Assembly (NCBI RefSeq): GCF_011089895.1
Contig: NZ_JAANAT010000001.1
Coordinates: 806,001-870,000 of the forward strand
DNA from: Mucilaginibacter inviolabilis
GTDB taxonomy: Bacteria > Bacteroidota > Bacteroidia > Sphingobacteriales > Sphingobacteriaceae
DNA length: 64,000 nucleotides
Reading direction: 5' to 3'
Part shown: positions 1 to 8,216 of the stretch, in pieces
Numbering within the stretch: position 1 is the stretch's first letter
Layout of the letters: each line of letters starts with the position of its first letter
The notes under the pieces: model-generated
The model's input: the letters and a program-made list of their open reading frames with translations, nothing else
Database searches by the model: none
What the model was told of the DNA's origin: nothing
Program-made: the position numbers and the translations under genes

Positions 1-1
1 A

Positions 2-523
2 GCCATCATGAACGAGATCGATTTTGAAGGAAGTTTGAAAGTGGGTCACAATTCCAAGATCGGATATTTTGCCCAGAACCAGGCTGCATTACTGGATGGG
101 AATTTAACCGTATTTGAAACCATTGACCAAATCCCGTTAAGCGATGGCACAGTTAAAATCAAGGATCTTTTAGGCGCGTTTATGTTTAGCGGTGATGATA
201 CCACCAAAAAAGTTAAGGTTCTTTCCGGAGGAGAGAAAACTCGTTTAGCCATGATCAAGTTATTATTAGAGCCTGTAAATTTGTTAATACTGGATGAGCC
301 CACCAATCATTTGGACATGAAAACTAAAGACATCATTAAAGATGCGCTGAGGGATTTTGATGGCACTTTGATACTGGTATCTCACGACCGGGATTTCTTA
401 GACGGGTTAGTGAAAAAAGTATTTGAGTTTGGTAATAAACGAGTACGCGAGCACTTTGAGGATATCAAAGGATTTTTGGCCTACAAAAAAATGGATAGCT
501 TAAAAGAGATCGAACAAAGTTAA
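2..523 (+). CDS. ABC-F family ATP-binding protein, C-terminal half (5' end outside window)
   Basis: The reading frame is already open at the left edge, so this is a fragment of 173 codons. It carries the second nucleotide-binding domain of an ABC-F (EttA/Uup-like) protein. The ABC signature LSGGEK lies near nt 221-238, the Walker B LLILDEPTNHLD near nt 281-316, and the H-loop SHDRDFL near nt 379-399. No membrane segment is visible, which fits the soluble ABC-F class. These proteins act on the ribosome (translation factors or antibiotic-protection proteins) rather than in transport; which subtype this is cannot be decided from the fragment. The short tail after the H-loop ends in TAA at 521-523, so there is no long C-terminal extension. 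Family assignment is secure, function is inferred, and it looks unrelated to the polyketide locus. Confidence 0.9.
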   Translation, partial: AIMNEIDFEGSLKVGHNSKIGYFAQNQAALLDGNLTVFETIDQIPLSDGTVKIKDLLGAFMFSGDDTTKKVKVLSGGEKTRLAMIKLLLEPVNLLILDEPTNHLDMKTKDIIKDALRDFDGTLILVSHDRDFLDGLVKKVFEFGNKRVREHFEDIKGFLAYKKMDSLKEIEQS

Positions 524-968
524 AAAGGTACTTGGGCATATTATCTAACTTATTCAAGCATGTTTTGCAGGTAAGCGACTGAGCTTATCGTATGTTGCAA
601 TTCTAAGACATAATGCTGCGATTACTTTAGCAAGATCGGCGTTTCTCTGCTCGCTAAGATATGCTTCATTGCATTTATTATGTTGGGCATTTTGTCTCCG
701 AAACAGGCGTTATATATAACTAACAGAATCAATAATTATCTCATAACACTCGCCCTTATCTTTTTAAAATAGCGTTTTTTTATTCCGTTTTTTCATTGAG
801 ACGCGAGTAGTTATATTTAGTCCAATAAATATTAAAAAAATATTTATTATCGAAAATAGTATTCTACAGTACATTTGCGTTATAACTTACTCAAAACACA
901 TCAGGGTGCTTTCTGATCTGTTTGCTATTTGAAAGTCGCAAGCATTTGTAAAAGGCTGCTAATTATAT
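524..968. other. Intergenic region between the ABC-F gene and the sigma factor gene
   Basis: These 445 bases hold no open frame longer than about 20 codons that looks coding, and no RNA gene I can recognise. The stretch is AT-rich with long A/T runs at 765-850. Any promoter for the sigma-factor unit should lie in its right part. A weak five-base-pair inverted repeat (TAAGC/GCTTA, around 572-588) just after the ABC-F gene lacks a U-tract and is not convincing as a terminator. Confidence 0.6.
870..877 (+). promoter_or_regulatory. Candidate Bacteroidota -7 box upstream of the sigma factor
   Basis: TACATTTG matches the Bacteroidota -7 consensus TAnnTTTG exactly and lies 91 bases before the sigma-factor ATG. 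No good TTTG -33 box is present 19-21 bases upstream, where I see only A/T-rich sequence. This is a weak prediction. Confidence 0.2.
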
Positions 969-1562
969 ATGATTGTAGAAAATAAAGATGATAACACTTC
1001 AACTAAATACGATGGTATTTACAAGGAAGACATATCGTCTTTTGAGCATTTCTATAAAGTGAATTATAAAAAATTGCATTTGGTATCCTTCAGGTACACT
1101 AATGACCATGAACAGTCTGAAGAAATTGTTCACGATATTTTTCTTAAAATCTGGGACAATTTGGAATTACTATCTTCTATAAAAAATATTGAAGCGTACC
1201 TGTTTCGTTCGGTAGTCAATGCATCGCTTGATTTTATCAAAAAGTCGAAGAGAACAGTTTCATTACAGAAAACATTTCTCGAAAATTCCGAAACGATAGA
1301 ATGGGAAGAGAATAATTTTGATGAGCTGGAAAATCGTTTAAAACTAGTAGAAAAAGCAGTAGAACAATTACCGCCAATTTGTAAGAAAGTATTGCTGATG
1401 AGTAAATATGACAAACTTAAACAGCAAGAGATAGCAGATACCTTAAATATTTCTATAAAAACCGTCAAAAACCATTTGACCTATGGATATAAAAAAATCA
1501 AGGAATTTATAAATTCAAGTAAAACCTGGATTTTGATTTTTATTATAGTACTTTTTGGATGA
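969..1562 (+). CDS. ECF (sigma-70 family) RNA polymerase sigma factor, FecI-like
   Basis: A 197-residue extracytoplasmic-function sigma factor. Region 2 spans about residues 27-95 (an FEHFYKVNYKKLHLVSFRYT-type helix followed by EEIVHDIFLKIWDN). Region 4 spans about residues 125-183, with the helix-turn-helix QQEIADTLNISIKTVKNHLT binding the -35 region. Size and layout fit the Bacteroidota FecI-type sigma factors that partner a FecR anti-sigma factor. The last 14 residues are strongly hydrophobic (WILIFIIVLFG), a tail also seen in other Bacteroidota ECF sigmas; its role is unknown to me. The next gene, fecR-like, starts within or directly after its end, so the two are almost certainly co-transcribed. 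By family logic it activates the receptor operon when the outer-membrane receptor signals substrate binding. Its actual promoters are not identified. Confidence 0.93.
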   Translation: MIVENKDDNTSTKYDGIYKEDISSFEHFYKVNYKKLHLVSFRYTNDHEQSEEIVHDIFLKIWDNLELLSSIKNIEAYLFRSVVNASLDFIKKSKRTVSLQKTFLENSETIEWEENNFDELENRLKLVEKAVEQLPPICKKVLLMSKYDKLKQQEIADTLNISIKTVKNHLTYGYKKIKEFINSSKTWILIFIIVLFG

Positions 1563-1575
1563 TTTACAGTCATGT

Positions 1576-2586
1576 ATGCAGATGATGGAAAATAATTTCG
1601 ATAACGCCCCATATGAACTGATTGTAAACAGTTTTAGCAATTCACTTTCGCCCGGCGAGATGGAGGAATTGGAGGCTTGGTTAGCATTGTCGGCCGAAAA
1701 TGTAAAGCTTTATAATGAAATTGTTGCCATCAATCATGATCTGGATTCATTGGCTCATCAGAATCTTTTAAATACTGATGAATCATGGGTGAGATTTAAA
1801 AAGTTATCGGAGGATAGGAAAGTAGTAACCTTAACTAAGCACAATAACAGAAGTCGTATATTTTGGATTTCCTCTATCGCAGCAACATTAGTGGTAGCTC
1901 TAAGTATTGTCCTGGTAATGTGGCGCTCCCGAAATAATGATATTACTATTCTTCAAACAAAAGCAAACCAACATCTGAAAATAATTTTACCTGATGGGAG
2001 CAAGGTTCAGCTAAACAGCAACTCAGAAGTTTGCTACTCCAGAAAAGCTTTCTCTTTGTCCAGAGAATTAAAGCTTGTTAAGGGTGAGGCTTTGTTTGAG
2101 GTAATTCATAACGAAAAATATCCGTTTGTGGTTTACTCGGGTGTTTTGAAAATTAAGGATATTGGTACTATATTTAATATCAGAAATGGGAAATCGGCTA
2201 CCATTGTTTCCGTTATTTCAGGAGTGGTAGCCCTCTCAGAAAAGACTGATAAAGATTCAATTAAACTAATGGCAAATCAGGAAGCGATCTATAATGTCTT
2301 TTCAAAAAACATACAGGTGGTTCCTCAGAAGGACCTAAATACTACCTCCTGGCTTGATAAAAAGTTTAGATTTATAAAATGCCCCTTAAAAAAAGTTGTT
2401 GAGCAGTTGCAAAACGCCTATGAGGTCCGTATTGATTTATCAGACAAGGATTTGGAAAACAAGGAGCTGACTGCTTCATTTAACAATGAGTCAATGGAGG
2501 ATGCTCTTAAAGTAATTAGTGGCTCCTTGAATATAGATTTTGGAAATAAAAACGGAATTTATTATTTGAAGAGCAAAAAAATCTGA
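1576..2586 (+). CDS. FecR-family anti-sigma factor / signal transducer
   Basis: An inner-membrane regulator with a cytoplasmic N-terminus, one transmembrane helix (about residues 95-116, nt 1858-1923, ISSIAATLVVALSIVLVMW), a periplasmic FecR domain (roughly residues 130-240, with ILPDGSKVQLNSNSEV and LVKGEALFEV) and a C-terminal DUF4974-like region (about residues 265-335). I chose ATG 1576. An in-frame TTG at 1555 would overlap the sigma gene by 8 bases and is possible, as are ATGs at 1582 and 1585. It sits between the sigma factor and the receptor, the standard order for cell-surface signalling: the receptor's STN domain contacts FecR, which then releases or activates the sigma factor. Length is normal for the family, about 336 residues from this start. 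Confidence 0.92.
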   Translation: MQMMENNFDNAPYELIVNSFSNSLSPGEMEELEAWLALSAENVKLYNEIVAINHDLDSLAHQNLLNTDESWVRFKKLSEDRKVVTLTKHNNRSRIFWISSIAATLVVALSIVLVMWRSRNNDITILQTKANQHLKIILPDGSKVQLNSNSEVCYSRKAFSLSRELKLVKGEALFEVIHNEKYPFVVYSGVLKIKDIGTIFNIRNGKSATIVSVISGVVALSEKTDKDSIKLMANQEAIYNVFSKNIQVVPQKDLNTTSWLDKKFRFIKCPLKKVVEQLQNAYEVRIDLSDKDLENKELTASFNNESMEDALKVISGSLNIDFGNKNGIYYLKSKKI

Positions 2587-2599
2587 TGTATTAATTAAA

Positions 2600-5161
2600 G
2601 TGCAGCCCCATCTTTATTGCTATTTTAAAAAACAACTATGGTTCAGATTTATTCTGATCTTTAGTCTTTTATTTAAATTGCCTCTATACGGGCAAACGAA
2701 TAATTTAAATATAGCTTTTGAGAAAAGTTCTATAAGTGATGCGCTTACCAGGTTAATAGTTGAAAAAAAAATCAACCTTTCTTTTGATCCTGCGATAATA
2801 CCGCGAAACATAAAAATAACCCGTAGATTTAAAGAGGTTCCAGTTTATGAAATTTTAAATTTCATATTCAAAGATACGCCTCTAGAATATCACCTTACCT
2901 CAAATGTTATTGTTATTACAGCAAAAAAAAAGCCCTTTTTTGTAATAGGAGGTTTTATTAAAGATGCAGAAACAGGTGAATATATTATCGGCGGCTCTAT
3001 CTTTAACTCCTCCCAACATCTTACTTCCTCAAATAATTACGGCTATTTTGCTTTAGAGCTACCCGGAGGAAATGATACATTACATATTTCTCATTTAGGA
3101 TATAAAAAGAAGGAAATTGTTTTCAATGTCAGTCAGCCGATGGCCGTTAATATCTTATTGGAGAAACAAACAGATACTTTAAAAGAAGTAAGGGTAGCAG
3201 CGAAAAATAATGATCTGTTCGTGAATCCCGTTGCCGGTAGCTCGTTAAACCAGGATATTATTTGGAGCCATTTATCAGAAGGGGGCGAACCCGATTTAAT
3301 CAAATCTGTCCAATTATTGAATGGTATTCAAACCATAACTGAAGGCAGCAGCAGTTTATTTGTTAGAGGGGGCGATAAAGATCAAAATTTGATTCTTTTG
3401 GATGAAGCGCCTGTTTATAACCCTGCGCATTTATTTGGCTTGGTTTCTGTATTTAATCCGGATGCAATTAACCAGGTACAAATTTATCAAAATGAAATTC
3501 CAGCAAATTTCGGGGGCCGCTTATCATCCGTTATTGATAACGTAATGCAAAATGGAGATAACAAAACTTTCCATGTTAAAGGAGGCTTAAGTATGTTGTC
3601 TGCAAGATTGGCCGTAGAAGGACCGCTTGTATCCGATAAAGGTTCGTATCTTTTTACTTTTAGAAAAGGCTTTACCAATTTATTAAAAGCGTTTGATCCA
3701 TTTCCTTATAATGCAAATTATTCTGATTTCAACCTTAAACTAAATTATCAACTTAATACCAATAATAAAATATATATATCTGGATATTATGGGTTTGATA
3801 AACTTCGGGCTTTTGATAATTATGATAATTCCTGGGGAAATAAAATTGCCACATTTAGATGGAACCACTTATTTAATAGTCGCTTATTTTTAAATCTATC
3901 CGTTTTATATAGTAATTACTCTAATCATCTTAACATCGATGCGGATCAGTCAGATGCAAAATCTCAGTGGATCACTGGGATTATTGACAGAAGTATAAAA
4001 GCAGATTTTACATATTATGTGCATAACAGTGAACAGATTAAGTTCGGTATTAACTTAATTAATCACAAGTTTATACCCGGAGAATCCCCGTCAAGGTTTA
4101 ATGATACCATACCGGTAAATATACCAAGGCATAAAGCAATAGAAATGGCCGCCTATTTTAATCATCGTTTCAATATATTATCTGATTTGCAGTTAACTTA
4201 TGGATTGCGAATGAGCTATTTTTACAATAAAACACTATTACCAAATGGACCCGATATTGTCGATTTTTATATGAACTCGGGATATTCAGATTTATTGACA
4301 GAACCAATTAAAAACTTTTTAAAATTTGAACCACGATTGTGTTTGCAATACAATTTCAATAAAAATAGTGCCATGAAAATGGTATATAATCGTAATTACC
4401 AGTATTTACAACTGGTACAGGGCGAAGAATTAGCTTTTTCTTCATTAGAGTCATGGATACCGGCAAGTTCTACAATAGCGCCTCAAATGGCAGATTTTTA
4501 TTCCATCGGTTACTCCCTGAATAGTAAAGAAATCATTTTTACTACAACCGCCTATCTAAAGAAGCTATATAATCAGGTGGAACTGAATGATCATGCTCAG
4601 ATTATTTTAAATCCTTTTATTGAAAGTCAGCTGCAATTTGGCAAATCTACTGCCAGTGGAATAGAATTTAGTTTAACAAAATCATGGAAGAACATAACCG
4701 GGAACCTCGGCTATACCTATTCTATGGTTAATAAGCAGATACCAGGCATTAATGACAATAATACATTTAAAGCAAATTATAACATACCCCATAATTTAAG
4801 ATTTTCGGTAGATTATCAACCAGTTCCCAGAATATCCATAAATGCTTTTTTTACTTATAAATCAGGGCGCCCAGTTACGCTTCCGGTTGGTTACTACATT
4901 GAGAATGGGCAAAGGATCCCTATTTTTGAAGATCGAAATACATCTCACCTTCCTGATGAAAAAAGACTTGATTTAACGATAGAACTGAAGCCCCGAACAA
5001 GGACAGATCATAAAAAAAGATGGAAAAGTACCTGGCTTTTTTCTGTTTACAATGTGTTAAATCAAAGAAATATAATTTTTTATGCTATCGATCATCCAAC
5101 AACCGTCAATAATCTAAGCTCAGGTATTGTGCCAAGTGTTACCTATAACTTTAAATTTTGA
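2600..5161 (+). CDS. TonB-dependent outer-membrane receptor with STN signalling domain
   Basis: An 853-residue transport receptor. A signal peptide covers residues 1-32 (FRFILIFSLLFKLPLYGQ, cleavage after GQ likely). A secretin/TonB short N-terminal (STN) domain follows at about 36-108, then a carboxypeptidase-regulatory-like beta domain (about 112-190, GGFIKDAETGEYIIGGSIF), a plug (about 215-320, with LFVRGGDKDQNLILLDEAPV) and a 22-strand-type barrel ending in the aromatic YNFKF. The start is GTG at 2600, 13 bases after fecR; no ATG lies in frame before the signal peptide. It is SusC/FecA-like, but no SusD homologue follows; the next gene is a DUF4249-type lipoprotein, a common partner of such receptors. 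The STN domain implies a signalling role through the upstream FecR/sigma pair. The transported substrate cannot be read from the sequence. Confidence 0.93.
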   Translation: MQPHLYCYFKKQLWFRFILIFSLLFKLPLYGQTNNLNIAFEKSSISDALTRLIVEKKINLSFDPAIIPRNIKITRRFKEVPVYEILNFIFKDTPLEYHLTSNVIVITAKKKPFFVIGGFIKDAETGEYIIGGSIFNSSQHLTSSNNYGYFALELPGGNDTLHISHLGYKKKEIVFNVSQPMAVNILLEKQTDTLKEVRVAAKNNDLFVNPVAGSSLNQDIIWSHLSEGGEPDLIKSVQLLNGIQTITEGSSSLFVRGGDKDQNLILLDEAPVYNPAHLFGLVSVFNPDAINQVQIYQNEIPANFGGRLSSVIDNVMQNGDNKTFHVKGGLSMLSARLAVEGPLVSDKGSYLFTFRKGFTNLLKAFDPFPYNANYSDFNLKLNYQLNTNNKIYISGYYGFDKLRAFDNYDNSWGNKIATFRWNHLFNSRLFLNLSVLYSNYSNHLNIDADQSDAKSQWITGIIDRSIKADFTYYVHNSEQIKFGINLINHKFIPGESPSRFNDTIPVNIPRHKAIEMAAYFNHRFNILSDLQLTYGLRMSYFYNKTLLPNGPDIVDFYMNSGYSDLLTEPIKNFLKFEPRLCLQYNFNKNSAMKMVYNRNYQYLQLVQGEELAFSSLESWIPASSTIAPQMADFYSIGYSLNSKEIIFTTTAYLKKLYNQVELNDHAQIILNPFIESQLQFGKSTASGIEFSLTKSWKNITGNLGYTYSMVNKQIPGINDNNTFKANYNIPHNLRFSVDYQPVPRISINAFFTYKSGRPVTLPVGYYIENGQRIPIFEDRNTSHLPDEKRLDLTIELKPRTRTDHKKRWKSTWLFSVYNVLNQRNIIFYAIDHPTTVNNLSSGIVPSVTYNFKF

Positions 5162-5165
5162 TAAA

Positions 5166-6002
5166 ATGAAAAAGATTAGTGCCTTGTTGATTTCATGTAT
5201 TTTGATCACCGCTTGTAAAAATAGTTATGTATCACCAATAAAATTCAATAATCACGGCAGTACTTATGATCTGGCTGTAGAAGGCGGAATAACCACATTT
5301 CAAACAAGTCAGCAAATTAGATTATCGAAACCGGGGTTATTACCCGATGGAAAAACATCGCCGGTAAGCAATGCATTAGTAAGCGTAAATGATGGAACAG
5401 ATGAAATCTCGTTTAAAGAGACTCAAACTCCAGGATTATATGCAGGTACTATAACTAACAATACCAATTATGACGGAGTTTATACATTACACATCACCTA
5501 TAATAAAGTGGAGTATACAGCGGCTGATGTTTTAAGTATGGTAACTCCTTCTATCCAATTAAATAACCTGCCTTTTTCGGCCCGGGCTATTTCTGCAGAT
5601 CAGGTTCAGCTGAAAATACCTAAACATTTATTTGGCGCTCCAACGGCCGCAAGGTGGATAGTTATATATGATAAGAGCTCTATAACCAACTTGCTTAACA
5701 GTTTCGTCGTACCTTATATTTATACTCATCAGCTTGGAGCGCCTAATTCTTTATATTCATCAACACAGGAGTTTAGAGAACCGGTTTTAAGTCTTCGCGA
5801 CTCCATCACAGTTTATAAGTTTTCCTTGTCTGAGAGTTATAGTCAATACCTTTATACATTATTCCAGGAAACGGATTGGAAAAATATATTTTCAACTAAT
5901 CCGAGTGGCATTTACGGTAATATCAGTGGTACAGGTCAGGGGTATTTTTATTGCACAGATTATGAGATGAAAAAGATTGCTGTTAAAGATTTAATTAAGT
6001 AA
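5166..6002 (+). CDS. DUF4249-like surface lipoprotein
   Basis: A 278-residue lipoprotein starting at ATG 5166, four bases after the receptor stop. Earlier in-frame codons inside the receptor gene lack a signal peptide and are unlikely starts. The N-terminus is a classic lipoprotein signal, with the lipobox LITAC giving lipidated Cys17. The mature part begins with a beta-rich domain resembling DUF4249 proteins (YDLAVEGGITTFQTSQQIRL, variable loops, then a YTLHITYN strand). Family members are found beside STN-containing TonB receptors in Bacteroidota and are thought to act as accessory proteins on the receptor. Position and spacing indicate co-translation with the receptor. No enzyme motif is visible and the ligand is unknown. 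The family call rests on layout and the opening motif, so it is less sure than that of its neighbours. Confidence 0.8.
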   Translation: MKKISALLISCILITACKNSYVSPIKFNNHGSTYDLAVEGGITTFQTSQQIRLSKPGLLPDGKTSPVSNALVSVNDGTDEISFKETQTPGLYAGTITNNTNYDGVYTLHITYNKVEYTAADVLSMVTPSIQLNNLPFSARAISADQVQLKIPKHLFGAPTAARWIVIYDKSSITNLLNSFVVPYIYTHQLGAPNSLYSSTQEFREPVLSLRDSITVYKFSLSESYSQYLYTLFQETDWKNIFSTNPSGIYGNISGTGQGYFYCTDYEMKKIAVKDLIK

Positions 6003-6130
6003 TTCTATAAAAAGTGATATCAAAACCTTCTGCAAACTAATCACTAACGATTTTATGATATTTTAATTAATCTGTTTGGAAGAGATGGAGAAATATAGCC
6101 TGCACATTTTATTACTCAGTGGAAAAGTTG

Positions 6131-6167
6131 AAAAAATGGGGCCTCGTTAATCAATTAACTTGGCCCC
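6131..6167 (-). terminator. Rho-independent terminator of the fasciclin gene
   Basis: GGGGCC at 6138-6143 pairs with GGCCCC at 6162-6167. Inside it a second stem, GTTAAT (6146-6151) with ATTAAC (6154-6159), extends the hairpin after a 2x2 mismatch. On the minus strand the hairpin is followed by a run of six T (the A-run at 6131-6136), 19 bases past the fasciclin stop codon. The plus strand has no T-run after the hairpin, so it mainly serves the minus-strand gene. Confidence 0.8.
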
Positions 6168-6185
6168 GGTATATAGGGGTATTAA

Positions 6186-7145
6186 TTAGGGGAGCAGTAT
6201 TTTGTCGATCACATGCACTATTCCATTTTTAGCTATATTATCTGTTTTACTCAATAATATATAGTCGGTGTTAGATTTACCTTTTATTTTTAATCCACCC
6301 GTTGCGTTAAGTGTTATAGTCCCAGAAGCTAACGTTTGTACTTCAGCTTTATCCTTGAAATCGGATGAAAAAAGTCTCCGATTGATCAAATGGTATTTTA
6401 ACAGGTTTGACAGTTTTGCAGGATCAGCAGCTTTTATAGCATTGATGGTTGGATACCCTGCATCAATGAATGCCTGATTGGAAGGTGCAAAAATTGTATA
6501 CGGCCCTTTTTCAGACAGTATGGTAGATAAGTTTGCTCTTTTAATAGCTTCATCTAAATAGGTCAAATTGGGTGTGTTCTTAATTATTGCCATTACATCA
6601 ATAACAGGAACGGTTAATATTGTATTAATAACTTGAATTGTTCCGTTTGTTGCCTTCTTACTAAGTTTTACTGTTGGTATCCCGTTAACAGAGATCTTAT
6701 CATCATCTGTTCTTGTTACATATAGCTTTTCGCTGCTTTGTGTCGCGAATTCAGTATTCGCAGCAATAGGAATCGAATTCACCGGAAGAATATGGTACTG
6801 CAGAATGGAAGATAAAATACGTTTGTCGGCAGCATTTACTGCAGATTCATCTTTATAACCTGCAGCTTTGAAAGCCGTATTTGTGGGTGCGAATACAGTG
6901 AATGTTCCTTTGCCTTTTAAAGTCGTGGCTAAATCAGTCTTGATTAATGCAGCTCCAAGCAAACTAAAATTAGGATCGGCTGAAATTGTTTCAGAAATAG
7001 AAAAGGTTTTGGCTGGCGGGGGTACAGGTGCTGGATTGCTCTTTTTGTTTGTGCTACATGCCGTAACAATAAAACAAATGGAGCCAATTAGCCCTAAAGT
7101 ACATCTGTTTAAATTTTTTACTGAATAGTTTTTTCTTATTTTCAT
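6186..7145 (-). CDS. Fasciclin (FAS1) repeat lipoprotein
   Basis: A 319-residue secreted lipoprotein on the minus strand. The lipobox FIVTAC gives lipidated Cys30, followed by a Ser/Pro/Lys-rich spacer and two FAS1 domains at about residues 48-180 and 184-319. Both show the typical motifs: FTVFAPTNTAF and YTIFAPSNQAF for the first conserved box, and LQYHILP and LKYHLINR for the second. FAS1 domains mediate adhesion or extracellular-matrix contacts in many organisms; in Bacteroidota such lipoproteins are often surface exposed. The gene converges on the receptor unit and diverges from the polyketide locus. It has its own terminator just downstream. I see no clear -7 box upstream. Nothing links it functionally to its neighbours. 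Confidence 0.92.
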   Translation of the reverse strand: MKIRKNYSVKNLNRCTLGLIGSICFIVTACSTNKKSNPAPVPPPAKTFSISETISADPNFSLLGAALIKTDLATTLKGKGTFTVFAPTNTAFKAAGYKDESAVNAADKRILSSILQYHILPVNSIPIAANTEFATQSSEKLYVTRTDDDKISVNGIPTVKLSKKATNGTIQVINTILTVPVIDVMAIIKNTPNLTYLDEAIKRANLSTILSEKGPYTIFAPSNQAFIDAGYPTINAIKAADPAKLSNLLKYHLINRRLFSSDFKDKAEVQTLASGTITLNATGGLKIKGKSNTDYILLSKTDNIAKNGIVHVIDKILLP

Positions 7146-7259
7146 TTTAATTGCTTTTTTAGGGGAGACGGATCTAGACTTAATAAGTCCTAAAAGAATT
7201 TGAAAATATTTTTAAATTATATTTATCAAGGCTGCCCATTATATACTAGGTTACTATGA

Positions 7260-7385
7260 TTAGCATGAATGAATTAAAATAAACATGAGCAATTCAAACG
7301 AAGCGGACATGAGTAGTAACAGATAGAAAGAGATTAGCATAAATCCAGCGACATACAGGATTGTTTCATTAATTTGTTTTATCAT
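7260..7385 (-). CDS. Possible small hydrophobic protein (41 aa), doubtful
   Basis: An ATG-to-TAA frame of 41 codons lies upstream of, and on the same strand as, the fasciclin gene. After a short polar start (MIKQINETI) nearly all residues are hydrophobic, including LYVAGFMLISFYLLLLM and FELLMFILI, so it could be a one-pass membrane peptide. No ribosome site, promoter or homologue can be recognised. Short hydrophobic frames arise by chance in AT-rich DNA, so this may not be a gene. Confidence 0.22.
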   Translation of the reverse strand: MIKQINETILYVAGFMLISFYLLLLMSASFELLMFILIHSC

Positions 7386-7740
7386 TTTATAAATTCATCA
7401 ATTGTTGAGATTAATTAGAGTGATTTTATGAAGGGTAAGCCTTCGGAATTTTTAATTCAATTTTTGAAGTTCAATCCGACATGATCACATTCTTTTTGGT
7501 CATCTTTCTTTTTAAATAATGTTGTAGCAGGTAAAGACATATTAAAATCATACTTCATTTTATTGTATGACGCTCTAATATTTAAAAGTCCTATAGAAAG
7601 GGGTGGAATATTTTGAATTAATTAAAAGCCCCTTTTTAGATGGAGATTTTATGCAATACTTCGTCGGATTCAAGGGAGCGTAAGGTCATAAAATCCGAAT
7701 ATTTTCTTGGGAGATTTGAGTAGAATAGCGTTTTGAGAAA

Positions 7741-7779
7741 CAGTTCGAGAATGACACGATGCATTTCTCGACTGTTTTT
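7741..7779 (+). terminator. Orphan terminator-like hairpin
   Basis: CAGTTCGAGAA (7741-7751) pairs with TTCTCGACTG (7765-7774), with one bulged T, around a 13-base loop, and is followed directly by five T (7775-7779). The form is that of an intrinsic terminator on the plus strand, yet no plus-strand gene ends just before it. It could end a small RNA, be the remnant of a lost gene, or attenuate transcription into the synthase genes. Confidence 0.4.
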
Positions 7780-8092
7780 AAACATACTACATACTTAATT
7801 TAATTAAATATAGTCTTTCTTCAAATAAGTCTTTCCAAATCACTAACTCTTTTTGACCCACAGTGTAACCTGTCTATTTCAAAGTCAACTTCTTTACCCT
7901 ATAAGATCGGCAATGGCATGTATCTTGGATAAGTTTATTCTTCAAAAGCGCAGCAAAATTAAATTATATGTTGGTGTTGTTTAATACTGGTTGCGACTGT
8001 GTTCTATAGTATAATTGCTTGTTTTAATTTGATAACTCGCATAGCCAAAATCACTGTTTACATAAAACTGTTCCCGTTCGCATAGTTAACTT

Positions 8093-8121
8093 TTTGCCTA
8101 CTATTTAAACACATAATATTG
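8093..8121 (+). promoter_or_regulatory. Weak promoter candidate for the polyketide operon
   Basis: TTTG at 8093-8096 and TAATATTG at 8114-8121 (one mismatch to TAnnTTTG) are 17 bases apart, slightly less than the usual 19-21. They lie about 95 bases before the first synthase start codon. Presented only as the best match in the region. Confidence 0.2.
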
Positions 8122-8216
8122 TATAAGAGCTTATTGTAGAAAATAGAATTGGAGTCAATTCTTGTGGGGTATTTACCCTTTTTAATAAGGATATACAGCA
8201 TTAATGAGTGTATTAG

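Larger units (their letters stand above)
7146..8216. other. Long intergenic region before the polyketide locus
   Basis: About 1.07 kb, AT-rich, separating the divergent fasciclin gene and first synthase gene. I find one possible 41-codon minus-strand ORF (7260-7385), an orphan hairpin with T-tract (7741-7779) and a weak promoter candidate (8093-8121). I see no regulator gene, transposase or RNA gene. A 27-codon plus-strand frame at 7640-7723 has no supporting feature. The region should hold the promoters of both flanking transcripts and appears to mark the left boundary of the biosynthetic cluster. Confidence 0.6.

Noticed and set aside
571-590. Small inverted repeat after the ABC-F gene as a terminator
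   Set aside because: Only five base pairs and no T-tract.
1555-1575. TTG start at 1555 for the FecR gene
   Set aside because: It would add seven residues and overlap the sigma gene by 8 bases; ATG 1576 in the same frame is the simpler start. Not excluded.
5127-5165. Upstream start for the DUF4249-like lipoprotein inside the receptor gene
   Set aside because: The extra 13 residues would bury the lipoprotein signal peptide; ATG 5166 places it correctly at the N-terminus.
7640-7723. 27-codon plus-strand frame before the orphan hairpin
   Set aside because: Too short, with no recognisable motif or ribosome site; its position before the hairpin is suggestive but not enough.
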